Shown piece by piece: positions 49,084 to 60,599 of a stretch of 64,000 bases of DNA (position 1 is its first letter; every line of letters begins with the position of its first letter). A program made the translations under genes and the position numbers. Origin of the DNA: Torreya grandis (Eukaryota > Streptophyta > Pinopsida > Cupressales > Taxaceae); contig JARHVA010001173.1 in the NCBI GenBank assembly GCA_037957365.1, forward strand, positions 3,341,001 to 3,405,000, written 5' to 3'. The notes beneath the pieces were generated by a model. That model was given only the letters and a program-made list of their open reading frames with translations. It searched no databases and had not been told where the DNA came from.

Positions 49084-50944
49084 TTCTAATGAACCTAACA
49101 TGAATCTAACCCTTACATTTTGGTGAACCCAATATGAATCTAATCTTTGAAGGTTTTCTTTCATGTCATCATTTTTATTATAATTTTCCATATTTATAGT
49201 ACTATATCAAACCAATTAGTATAGTTCTAACTTTTTGTGTGTATGTTTAACACATAGTCACTTTAAATTTTTTTTGTTCTATCTATGCAAGTCTTCATCA
49301 GCTATAAGTTACTAGATTAAATAGTTTAACACAATAATCTTATTTAGTTCTAGATTAGCATAAACTATTAAACATGTCAACTTTTTTTGCTAATTCTTCT
49401 TTCCAACATACATGTCAATGAATAGTATCAAATAGGTTAACTCTATTCATTATTTTTATTCAACATACAAGGTTTTGTAAAACTCCATCAAACCAGTTGA
49501 CCTATTTTGTATAATTTGAAAGAATTAACTAAAGCATTATAACATAAAAATTTCAATTTAAATCATATTCAAGCCCACCAAGGTTCATTTATTTCTTCTT
49601 TTTATCATTTTAATACTTCCTTCAATGTTATTTTTCAAAATTACAACCCTACAACTAACTAGGTCAACTTGGTTGATTTAATTCTATAGTCTGTCTTTTG
49701 TTTGAGAGACATAGTTGACCTATTCAATTATGTTCTTAAAGACCTTGATTTTATAGAATAACAATGACCTAGTTGAATCTATTTTTTACTTTTTTCATAT
49801 ATTTTCACCTAAACTGACTCTATATTATTCTTAATCAAAGAATTAACAACTATTTTCTAGTAGTTAATTCATATGTCCTTTTCAAATGTTTACATGCTTA
49901 GAGTAACTCACATAGTCTAAATAGGTGATTTTTCAAATTAGCATTTTAGTCACACTATTTTACTCTTTTACACACTCTACCACACCACTTAACATTCAAA
50001 ATGTATTTAAATATGTTTCTTCCCAAGGCCTACCTACTTGGATTTCATCACCAAGGGAGAAGTCAACTTGGTTTTCTATCCAAGTATAAATACGTGTTTA
50101 ATGGTGTATATTAGAAAATCATCTAACACCATTATCACTATGGGATTGTGAAGTGATAGGGTAGGCCCCAATATCAAGCCAATACCATTTCTAATATATA
50201 TCCCTTTTATCCCAAACATCTTGAAACAAACTTTAGACTACTTTTAGTTCCTTATTTAAGCCAACTCTCTTATCACATTTAAATCAAAACTTTCTAATAA
50301 TTTAATAACACTTACAATGACCAACTAGTTAGCATTTACTTTTTTACTTTATTGTTTGCTCTTTGATCATTATGTGTTGTATTACAAAAACTTGAATTGG
50401 ATAGCATTGGTGTAAGGTTTTATGTTGTGTCCCTCAATTGGATCAATCACATTGATCCAATTATTTATGTGTTTACTTTCATTCTTTATTCAATTATTTT
50501 GCAATATTTACCCCTATTTTAGAACATGGTCATCTTGGTCGATAAAATCTCTTAAAGACTATTTTATCTTCCCTCCAATAGTATACAATCAATCTATATG
50601 ATTATGTCTTCTTATCTCTCTATTTTATCCCCTATCTAATAGTACATAGTCAAACCAAATGATTGTCTATTATTTTTAGCCTATATCTTAGCAATACCCT
50701 ATTGAATTAGTCAATTCTATACCTATTGGCTGACCCTATTCTTTATTGGTTGACACTATTCTGTATCTTGCTGACTTTATTCTCTATCAAGATGAATCTA
50801 TCCTTGATTCTCCTTATTCTTTCCTAAATTTTGTTTCTTTCACCAAACATCATGAAATACCCTATCAAAATCTTCTTGGACAACCTAAATCCATTTAGAC
50901 ACTATATGGGTGCTCTTTTCTTCCTATTTTCAACCTTTATGGAA
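49084..50944 (+). other. E4 internal region, 5' part
   Basis: Starts TTCTAATGAACC, with a short direct repeat (GAACC(T/C)AA(C/T)ATGAATCTAA at about 49092 and 49125). Then T-rich sequence with recurring words of the kind GGTTGACCTATT/GACCTAGTT around 49490-49770 and 50690-50790. No coding frame seen. Confidence 0.45.
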
Positions 50945-51066
50945 TCTTGTGATACCCACCCACATGTTACTTCAACCTTTGGGGTGTCTTGTGATGCCCA
51001 TCCCTACATCCACTTACCCATTGGGGAATCTTACGATGCCCACTCTTATTCTACATTGCATGATAC
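50945..51066 (+). repeat. 42-bp tandem repeat, three units, in E4
   Basis: TCTTGTGATACCCAC, TCTTGTGATGCCCAT and TCTTACGATGCCCAC recur at 50945, 50987 and 51029, exactly 42 bp apart. They fall in a 91-codon open frame (50831-51106) giving three 14-residue units with SCD(T/A)HP or SYDAHS. Whether this is translated is unknown. Confidence 0.8.
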
Positions 51067-51744
51067 TAAAGTAATTCAACTTCAAGAAACCTTGCGAGAC
51101 ACATAGGCTTATTTCTGGCATGCTCATCCTTGATATATATGTTAGCATAAATCCTTCCCTTCTTATTATGATTTTTATATACTCTCCTTTTAAAACTTTA
51201 CATGATAATTATATGGCTCTCACCCTCTATAGTAGTCCCTCTTTTCACAAACCTTAGTCCCTCCTTTTGGTCCTTTGGTTTCTCTTTTCTCATGAATTAC
51301 ATTGTAAAAACATAGATATGGCATAGTTTTCCTTTTGCTATCCTTGTTTCCTTAATTTATAATACTTTTTGGACTCTTTGGGTTTTTATTTTATGATTTG
51401 CAATGTAAGATCATGGATAGGACCTGGAATTCCTCATAGAATTACCATCTTTTAATTAAGTATTCCTTTTTCTAGAATGTTCAATAATGATTACAAGTTT
51501 TTGATCCCTTGTTATCAACTTTGGATTTTGCTTCTTTTTGTAGCTAAAATTTGCACAATAAACTACATTAGCATGTTTTCATACACTTCCCTCATTCTCA
51601 TGATAATGAATCACACTTTTTACTGTCATTGTATCCCTCTTTCATCCTTTGTCATATTTTTTATGATTTGGAGTAATTAAAATTGTTTCATGTCTCATTC
51701 CTATTGATTTCCTTTACTTTCACTCCACATTGGATAAACCAAGG
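51067..51744. other. E4 internal, T-rich stretch without gene
   Basis: No domain or repeat recognised. A 67-codon ORF at 51477-51680 is hydrophobic and looks like chance in T-rich DNA. Confidence 0.4.
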
Positions 51745-52400
51745 TCAAAATAAAGATAAAAATTTTATTTCACTTGCATTAAAAATATTTTTAGACACCA
51801 TGATCTCTAAGTTCTCTTTCTTAGGAACCAAGTCCCAAGTATTCAAATGAATGTCATCTTTAACATCCATGTTTGGTTTTCCAAATCCGTATAGAGGAGG
51901 AATAGAAAATTTCATCAATAAAATTAAAATCCAAATCATTTGAAACAAAATGCAATGATATATAAAAGTCAACATACAAATTTTAAAAGTCAAAATCACA
52001 CCAAAAGATGTGATTCAAAGCACATATCCTATCTCTAATCAAATCTCAAACTCCATAGTTGGCCTCATGATAGAGTCGAGGTCCATTAGGGTGTAGTAGG
52101 CCAGTATATTAGAATAAGATAATTCAAAAAACTTTATGGTATTACCTAATTTCTCACATAAGTACCTAATCTTCGCATTAGATCGATGACTCTATACGGG
52201 GTCCTAAGGAATGGGGAACACATTATAGGAAGGTAGGTCCATTTTAATTTTCTTACATATAGCCTTTATGAGATGAGATACATACTTAATTTGTTGACCT
52301 AAGACTTGTGTGGATAGGAGTTCTTTATAGCCCTTAATGTTGAAAGTCCTCTTATTTTAACAAATCTAATTTGAGTGTCTTGACTTTGATAAAGAGTTCC
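51745..52400 (-). pseudogene. Antisense ORF remnant in E4, unknown family
   Basis: Two adjacent minus-strand coding-like pieces. The upstream piece (about 52400 to 52039) reads GYKELLSTQVLGQQIKYVSH, LIKAICKKIKMDLPSYNVFP, then RYLCEKLGNTIKFFELSYSN and YTLMDLDSIMRPTMEFEI before a TGA. It has only two internal stops, at plausible Trp/Arg codons. The second piece (51999-51745) includes GFGKPNMDVKDDIHLNTWDL and VPKKENLEIMVSKNIFNA. No family recognised. Antisense placement toward the 3' end parallels the antisense gene in E2. Confidence 0.55.
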
Positions 52401-53413
52401 TCTACCTTGGATTTTCCTTCATTCTCCCTTCTACCCGTTTAATTTACCCCTTGATAGGCAAGTATGATTCTAAATCTATTTTCCCTTCTTATATATTCCC
52501 TCTTCTTCACATTTTAAAAATATGCTAGCACTACTTTATTTTACTTTTATCTATCTTTAGAAAAAACAACATGATTGAGTAGCTATGGATTATTTTTCTT
52601 TACACCATTAATTTACATCCCATCATTAATTTGTTTTATTTTACCATTTTTTTATTATCCCTTTTTGTGGACACCTGAGTCCATTTATATTTACATGTTC
52701 TTTTTCAATTGTTGAGTGAGGTTGGCTTGTTACTTCTAACTCACCAATCTTTTCCCCCTTTTATGCACTTTTTCCATTGATGATTGAGTAAGGATTGTTG
52801 TTGCTCACTCATCAATGTTGTTTTACCATTTTAATTTCCCATATTTATTTAAGGATTGTTACTACTTTTACATCGATGTTTGATTACCATTTTTGACATG
52901 TATCCATGGTTTGACTTGGTGAGTTTTCCTTTCTTACTTATGGTTTACTTATTTGAGTTTTTTGGTCTTTAGTAGCCTTATATTTTTGGATACCTAATGT
53001 AATTTAAATTTTAACTTGGTCATTTGGTTTAACATAACACTTTTCACCCTAGATTGCTAAATTTCCAAGTACATCCCATCCACATAACATCAGTTATCTT
53101 GGCTTTCCTACATTTTTTATTTTTTTCTTTAGTTTTGTATCCTTGGGTTTATCAAAAGTAGTCTTTGTGACCTCCAATATCAAAATTACAAACACAAAAT
53201 ACAACCATCCCATGATAAAAGTAATTCAAGGTATGCATACATTACTTTTACTTTTTCAGTTATTTCCCATTTTAATCATTTACTTTTAGTTATTTTATGA
53301 TTTAAATTGCAACAATTTTTTTAGCCTTAATGTTTTACTTTGTTATGTTATTTCTTGAAGCACCATCCCTTTTTAAACTTGAGTGACACGTGATGAGCTT
53401 CGATTGGGGCATA
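52401..53413 (+). other. E4 3' region with imperfect hairpins and polypurine tract
   Basis: An imperfect hairpin at about 52777-52818 pairs TTGATGATTGAGTAA with TTGCTCACTCATCAA (13 of 15). A related one around 52700-52750 uses TTGTTGAGTGAGGTT with AACTCACCAA. ATCGATG and GGATTGTT words recur to 52890. The tract CGATTGGGGCATA abuts the 3' LTR. Confidence 0.5.
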
Positions 53414-54599
53414 TGTATATGCATAATATTTTCAAACTTTATCAATCACTTATGCTTTATATCTTTCAAGAACCCGTCAAGTCTCAATATCTCTAAGTGC
53501 ATGCCTTAAGGGTTGCATTGGGAAAGGGGTGGGTAAACCATTGGTGCTTTACAATATTTTTATCCCTTACTAACACTTTATATCTACACAACCATATCCT
53601 ATAAACATTCCCTTTTAAGGTTTTACTCCTATTTTCACCCTCTTCTAGTCATTTTTGCCTTCATTAGTCCTTCCATAGCCTAAAATCCTTTTTTATGGTT
53701 TATGCTACATTATCAATCCCATTGACCTTATAATCTAATTGATAAAATGTATTTAGGGTCTAGGTACACCCTTGGATGACCTAGACTAGAACCTAATTTG
53801 TTTTTTGTCAATAATAATATAATGTTGATTAGGTTGACCTTGTCAACCTAAACTTTTGAAAAGGACTAGGGTTCGATACATCTATACAAACACATTAATT
53901 TTTCCATTATTAGAGAGAAAATAAGAGTTAATTATTAATTTTCACTTCCTTACAATCTTCTCTTCCTCCATTCTACTTGAGGAGTCTTAGCTTAGGATTT
54001 CTACATGGAGAAGAATCTAGTCTTGTGGAAAAGTCGTAGATGCTTTAGCCTTTCTTAGTGATCCTTATGAGCCAAAACAACCTCTTTTGAAGAACCTTTG
54101 GCCAAGGGAGAAATTGAATCTTGATGGATTCATATTCAAGGTAAGTATCTCTAACTTTACTCCTCTCTTTAGTAAATATTAGTAGCATAAGTAATGGCTA
54201 TTGAATATATTTGTCTCTCCATGTATTAGGGTTTTACCTATAAATTTATTAAATAAGATTATCTTATGCATGATTAATTTTAATATTTTTTACTAACCCA
54301 ATTTTATGCCATAAGCTTTGGTGAACACTAGATTAGACTTTACTTTACTTGTTACTAGTTTAGTGAATATGAAAACATAGGATCTAGTTAGGGTTATTGC
54401 ATAGTTTTACTTGATTGGAGGCTTTAGAACCCTCCCTTGTGATATTATTGTGGTAAGATATCCATTGGATAGGTCTAATGGATCCATATTGGTCATGACC
54501 CCAGATATCTAATGTATCAACAATCAGAAGTGGAAGTAGGATTTATCTTCTCTGAGATAGGATTGATTTATAAATCAGTTGCATTTCCCTTTGCATATA
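53414..54599 (+). repeat. E4 3' LTR
   Basis: Starts TGTATATGCATAATATTTTC, ends CCCTTTGCATATA, followed by GATAT. Confidence 0.88.
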
Positions 54600-55139
54600 G
54601 ATATCACTAAATACACATCACAAAGGGTGATGAATGGGATCCTACATTGAAAATGTAGGAAGTATACTATGAATGGATGGTCATGTCATTTGGATTGAAT
54701 AAAATGTCAAGTACATTAATGATTTTCATGAATGAAGTTCTTAAATCTTTTCTTGGTGATTCTTTCATTATGTAATTAGATGACAAACTAATTTTTAGTA
54801 AGTCAAATGAATAAAACTTGATTCCCATAAGATAAGTGTTGAAATGATTGTGAAAAGAGAAGTTAATGGTTAATTTGAAGAATTATAGATACATGAAGGA
54901 GGATTTTCTAACTTTGTTTTTACAATTTCCTAATAAAGATTTAAGATAGATCTATATAAGGTGTAATATATCATTGATTTTCTAATGCATGGAAGTAAAT
55001 TTGAAGCATGAAAATTTCATGGCTTAGTAATCTTATATAGGAATTTCATTGTAACTTTACTTGAACATAAAATCCTAACACAATATTAATGAGAGGTGAT
55101 AAAAGAGAGTTTCTCTAGATAATATAAGCAAATTATATA
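54600..55139 (+). pseudogene. pol: Element G reverse transcriptase, resumed after E4
   Basis: Frame fragments: YH*IHITKGDEWDPTLKM, YYEWMVMSFGLNKMSSTLMI, FMNEVLKSFLGDSFIM, then LDDKLIFSKSNE, where the catalytic (Y/F)xDD has become LDD. Next VNLKNYRYMKEDF and HGLVILYRNFIVTLLEH, matching the thumb/connection (FHGLxxFYRxFI). Many stops and shifts. Sequence type is non-Tat, chromovirus-like. Confidence 0.82.
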
Positions 55140-55560
55140 TTTTAGAGTTTGAAGAGGAAAGTGACTAAATAGATAGTGTTGGCATTACCTAAATTTAATA
55201 AGGTATTTTAGGTTTATGATGATGCAAGTGGGAAAAAATTAGGGATTTGATGATTCAATAAGGTAATAATATTTCTTATTTAAGTGAGAAAATGAACAAC
55301 ATAAATAAAAGTTATTCAGTTTACAGTCATACTTTCTATGTCATAGTGTAAACACTCAATAATTAGATGCCTTATTTGTTGTTTAAGTTTTTTGTGTTGT
55401 ACACATACCATAAAACACCATAATTCATCAATATTTAAGGTAAGTTAAATCAAAGACATGAAATGGGTTGATATTTTGTAAAATATCTCATTTGTTAAAG
55501 CATAGAAGTGGAAACTTTGATATAGAGTTTTGCTTATGACTTGAGTAGAAGGTGCCTCTT
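55140..55560 (+). pseudogene. pol: Element G RNase H
   Basis: VLALPKFNKVF*VYDDASGK matches the family pattern PVLALPDFxKxFxVxxDASG. Downstream are the words FVLYTYHKT (FxLxTDHxAL), KLNQRHEMG and KHRSGNFDIE, then AYDLSRR (VADALSRR). Stops and shifts throughout. Confidence 0.8.
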
Positions 55561-55589
55561 TTTGAATGAGAGGTAAAATAAAGTTATAG

Positions 55590-56420
55590 GACTTGATCCT
55601 ATAAATGAGTTGTACATAATATATGAATATCTCAAAGACATGTATATATCATGAATAAAACTTCTGAGTGTGGACATAATGCCTTGGTTAGAATATTTCA
55701 TGTAAGAATGATTGTTGTTCAAATGAAAAAAATGTATACCCAAAGAGTCACCATGTGAAAATTTGTTTAAATAGAGGCATTATGGGGTAATGGATATATA
55801 TTTTGGTAATGGAAAAACATTTTTACAGCTGGATGAGACTTGATTTTAACCTAAGATGAGTATGGATGTACATAAGTTTGTATAGGAATGTAGGATTTTA
55901 TTTTTATAAAAAGGAAGATTTATAAATGTAGAGTTGTACCAACCACTACCTATTCTTAAGAGACCATGGGAAAATAAAAATCATGGAATTTGTGTTAGGA
56001 TTTCCTACAATGTAGAGAGGCTATGACTTTATTTTTATGATTGTATACAAATTCTTTGAAATGAATATTTTTTTTGCATGAAATAAAACTAATTATGTTA
56101 CACATATAACTAATTTATATTTCAAGGAAGTTGTGAGATTGCATGGATTGTCACCCAATACATTATCTAGTAGAGATACAATTTTTTTTGGATATTTATC
56201 GAGGACATTATGGGAGATGTTGAATACTAACCTACAATTCAATCTAGTGTCTCATCCTAAGATGAATAGTTAAATTGAGTAACCCTAAATTCTAAATGTG
56301 TGGGTTATCAAGGGTTAATGGGATTATATTACCTTTTATACAAGGATGGTGAACTAACCCAATGAGAAGGTCAATTCAATATAAAATTAGACAAATAGTG
56401 TTATGAATTTATTCAACTGA
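55590..56420 (+). pseudogene. pol: Element G integrase
   Basis: GLDPINELYIIYEYLKDMYI opens the region. Near 55735 a short stretch resembles the segment before the HHCC zinc motif. At about 55940 YQPLPILKRPWENKNHGICV matches YQPLPIPxRPWExIxMDFV. At about 56125 CEIAWIVTQYII**RYNFFW matches the (I)VxLHGxPxxIVSDRDxxF(L) stretch. Homology fades near 56420. Heavily decayed, with no usable catalytic set. Confidence 0.75.
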
Positions 56421-58583
56421 TATTGCTAAAAATAGTAAAATATAAATATTGATAGATATTGTAATGAATTGAAAATAAATGAAACTTAGATAGTTTATTG
56501 TGCACATGTAGGTATGATATGGAACAATATGGAAGTGGAATGGAAGATGATCCTAGAACACTCTTCAAATTCTAGGAATATTCTCTTAGTGGCATTAAAT
56601 GCTTACATAATATCTAAATAGTTATGTTAGTGTAGCTGTCTAACCATACCATAGGTGTCCTATATGGAATAATTATTGGATTAGGATGTGACCAACTGGA
56701 AACTTCTAGGTTTTCTATCACCTTTATTCCATGTATTCAAATTTCATGTATATATTATCATCCTTATCAATGATCAAAACCTAGCTTATTACCTTCAAAG
56801 TGATTATGGTAAAAATGGGTTAGTGCACTCACGATGTCAAGCTACCCCAAAAACCCCTACATTAATGGGTGCTACCTACATAGGTAATAATCCAAAGAGG
56901 GCCTCATAATTATGTATTTATACCATATGTGTTAGCTTGTATGTGCACAAGGATGAAATGTGTGATAAGTGAAGGCATAGAGTAACCTAGCTTGTAACTT
57001 AGAAAATATGGCTCATGGGCTAATATTTGAATGATTCAAACTTGTGGAAGTATTATTCATATGAATAATATATAAATAAGGATGAATAGAGTAGGTTTTA
57101 TCACTTGAGTTCTTAATTGATTGATTCTTGGTATATTGCATTGTGAGTTGTATGTGATTTTTAGTGGGTGGTGAATGAATGAGGGTTGATATTTATATAT
57201 AACAATCCCTTTTAGAAATATATCACATTGAGGCACTTAGGTTAACCTTTAGGATAGATTTATTTTTAAAATTAGATGTGTTTATGGGTGTCTTGACACA
57301 CTGACTTATGTGGGGGTTGTTAAGCCCTATCTATACTAAAAGGGAGAAGGGCCTGTGAGGGAGAGTGATTCTACAAGGTCTTAATTACCAGTAATTGGTA
57401 TGTCAAGTAACCCAATTGGATCATTATGAACATACTATATAAATGGTCTTCAATGAATATTTTAGATGAATCCAAAAGCATTATAAATGTGGAATTTTTT
57501 ACCTAAGGGAATTAGTGTACAAATAAAGCTTGGAAATGTAGTTAGTTTAGACATGTCTATTGCATATAAAAGATTAAATAATCCACTTACATTGATAAAT
57601 TAAGCTTCAAACAAAAAAAATATAACATTAATAATATATTTCATAAAATTTAAACTAATTTAATCTAGCAAACTAAAAAGAGAGAAAAAGAGACAACGGC
57701 AAGGGGAAAATAGAATAAGGAGGCCACTTTCTAATGTAGACAAACATGATTATGTTGAGCAGATAAATCCCTAGATAAACCAATCCTTAGTTGAATCAAA
57801 TGTATCACAACTATAACTAAGGATGGTGCAAGAGTCTGTGGGATGAAGTAGTAGAGCCATAGAGGAAAATAGGGTCACCATATACATGCACAGATCAAGT
57901 CTATCACATGACTAAGCTTTAATATAAAGATGTTTCTATTAAAGGGACCAATTGGGATTCATACGATACTCGTGTGAGTTACAAATATAGATTCAAAATA
58001 GCCTTGACTCAAAAAAACTAGTCTATAAAGTAGAAAAATGTATGAAGGAAATGCCTATTTTACTTAACTAAGGATAACCATCTAGTTTGCTCCACTAATC
58101 TTCTCTATTCTAAGGGAGTCAACCCTTACTATAACATGTGATCTTATCTTATATAGATAAAATATTCCAAGAGATATCCTTCTCAAAATTTCAATTTCAA
58201 CTAATGGGGTGGTTATAAACAATCATCAATGCAATTAGAATATGTAGTTGAGGAAGTGACACAAGGTTTCTAACAAATTGAAGTCATGTCTAGGATTTGT
58301 GTATTTAACACCACACTTCTTAAATATTGGCATCTAAAATTCATTGGGATTGCATTAAGACTATTATACTCTATCCTTATACACAACCAATTGATATACT
58401 ACTTTAAGGTTATTTTTTTTCCTTTTCTCTTTGTGTGGTTCTAATGTGCATGCCATGCTCATGGTTTTCTAACTTATTCTTGATTTTCATTGTTTCTCTC
58501 AACCACTTTGTTAGTTGGGGCCACTATGTAATTTATTTTTCCCATCAGATTGAATGCATAGTTGAATCTTGTCTTTTGACAAT
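56421..58583. other. Unassigned stretch, probably 3' end of G and flank
   Basis: AT-rich with no domain. A 73-codon ORF at 56688-56909 has no recognisable family. GGGGGTTGTTAAGCCC at 57312-57327 and the GGGAGAAGGG run after it could be LTR sequence of G, but I found no partner near 1325-2228. Confidence 0.35.
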
Positions 58584-58608
58584 TTTGATGGCCAAATAGG
58601 CCATCAAA
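58584..58608. other. Perfect 10-bp hairpin with 5-base loop
   Basis: TTTGATGGCC, loop AAATA, GGCCATCAAA. Adds two A-T pairs after one mismatch. No gene next to it, so a terminator or RNA role cannot be argued. Confidence 0.7.
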
Positions 58609-59909
58609 TTTTATCTAATGAATTAATGACATCATCACTACCACATGGTTGTTTATTAGCTTCTCCTTCCTTTTAATTCATTGTGTTATTGGCCTTTCTC
58701 CTATGGGTCCCATTTTTCCATTGGGAAGTTTGTCAGCATTCATGGGATTTGCTTTGATGTTTACTATGGTCATATCCATGGCCACATGGCCTCTTTTATT
58801 TCTCCTAGGTTCTTTATGCCTCAGCTTCTATCATCACCATGCATTATTTCCTTAGAATCTAGGCTCTTCATTCTTTAGGATAATAATTTAATGGTCCTAA
58901 AATTTTAAGGTTTAATGGCTTAGTGCCATTGAGGTTCCAAGCTTTTAAGAATCTTTCACGTGGTGTCTTCATGTGGCTTTGTAACCATAGGTCGATTAAC
59001 TTTGGCTTAATGATTCAATTCCTTTGAGATTTTGAGGGTCTAGGCTATAGGGGTTTTAAGTTATAATGGCTTAATGCCTTTAAGTATCTATGGATTTAAG
59101 CCACTAGGATTGCACCACATGATAAAATCTTGAAGTTTATAAGATTTAAAAGACTTAGCCATTTTTCTAAAAGATTTTTCCTTTGAAGCCGCTTAGTGCC
59201 AAGATTTTGACATGTGGAAAAACCTATGAGAAAACATGAAAATGACTAAGTAAATATTTTAAAATAAATAGATACAAAAATTCAAACTAAAATGATTAAT
59301 CCCAAAGCTAAAAAATACTAAGGATAAGATTAAAATTATGAAATGACTTAGTCATTTTGTTTGATCCAAAGCCAATTTAGTCCATTTTTAGAAAAATGAC
59401 TGAGTAAAGAACTAAAAACATATAAACATTTATATATTTTTAATCAAAATGAAATAGAAATGGACTCAATTTCTTAGGAAAAGAGGCTATAAAATATTTA
59501 ACCATTAGATAATTTGTGTAAAACTAAAGCAAAATTACCTAAGCAAAAAACTTTAAATGTGTTTTAAAACACAAACATGAAGATAAACCAAGACTTAATT
59601 GGATTTTAAAAATTTAGATATTTAAATAAATGCATTCCTAGATGAAATATTAGACTAAACCAATAAATGCAAAGACATTAAAAGGAACAGGTTTAGTCAC
59701 TTGTAACTAATCATCAAGTGGACTGCCAATCAAGTAGATATCAATAAAAAAAACCTCTATAATTGACTGAAAGCCAAACATGTTATTGAGAGAAAAAGGA
59801 CTAGAATCTAGAGCAAAAAGAGGGTCCTTATTTTAAGTATGAAAATGGGGAGCATCATGGAAACAACAACATGATGAATTTTTAGGCACTAGACATTTTT
59901 TAGGAAAAG
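58609..59909. other. Unassigned stretch with short recurring words
   Basis: GGCTTA(G/A)TGCC recurs at about 58916 and 59072, with a related GCTTAGTGCC at about 59191. Overlapping + frames at 58649-58878 are hydrophobic with no family resemblance. Could be part of an old LTR; no partner found. Confidence 0.35.
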
Positions 59910-59956
59910 TGGACACTTGCATCGATGTAAGTGGTTGTTTGAGATGCAAGTGTCCA
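59910..59956. other. 14-bp perfect hairpin with an internal competing arm
   Basis: TGGACACTTGCATC (59910-59923) pairs with GATGCAAGTGTCCA (59943-59956) across a 19-base loop. The first arm can also pair with the loop itself: CACTTGCATC and GATGTAAGTG, 9 of 10, centred on ATCGAT. The surroundings are non-coding. Confidence 0.75.
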
Positions 59957-60599
59957 GGGAGCAAGAAAATAGGTATAGTTCTAGAATTGGAAATAAAGGA
60001 TAATAATAAGGTTTAGAGATTTTTACACAATATATAAGTCCTAGTCATTAGAATAACAATGGTCAGACTAAGAGATAAATAATTAGGTACACATAGATAG
60101 TGAATGCAAGCTTTTTGGCAATGGGTAAGTCTATAATTGAAAGGTACAACCATGATAGGTATTTTTCAAGTGTACAAGACTAAGGTACCATATAAATCAG
60201 ATTTTAGTATTTACATTTTCCCACCTTTTAATATAGTAGTGAAATAATTATTTTAAATAAAAAATGTGTACCTAGTTATGTATAACACATCTTATGTTTG
60301 TGTGAACTCAACTTGAGTGTTTTGCTAGTGACTAACCTAAAAATAAGAGCATGCTTTTTTAGTTAAGGGTAAAGAGGATTTTTTAAAAAGGGATTCTACC
60401 CTTGAATACAAAAGCAATAATCCATGCCAAAATAATTAAAATGAATGAGAAAGGAATACATAATAAGACAAAATATAAATAAAGGTTGGGTCATAACCAT
60501 ATCACAACTAGGATAATAACGACCCACAATAAATGGATCACACAAAAAATATAAACCAATTAATCATACATTTTAAAGTCTACATTTTAATTGTCTAAC
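59957..60599. other. Unassigned AT-rich stretch
   Basis: Nothing recognised on either strand. Confidence 0.3.

Larger units (their letters stand above)
47899..54599 (+). mobile_element. E4: 6.7-kb LTR element without visible pol, inserted in the RT of G
   Basis: LTRs 47899-49083 and 53414-54599 (1,185 and 1,186 bp), starting TGTATAT and ending CACATACA or GCATATA. Flanked by AATAT (47894-47898) and GATAT (54600-54604), a duplication with one mismatch. G's RT reading resumes across it. A G-run (CGATTGGGGCATA) precedes the right LTR, giving + orientation. The 4.3-kb interior has no gag, RT or integrase that I can see, so this looks like a non-autonomous large retrotransposon derivative. Confidence 0.85.

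Noticed and set aside
56688..56909. ORF ending in QATPKTPTLMGATYIGNNPK as a possible host exon
   Set aside because: No recognised family, no splice-site context or continuation in flanking frames; left unassigned.
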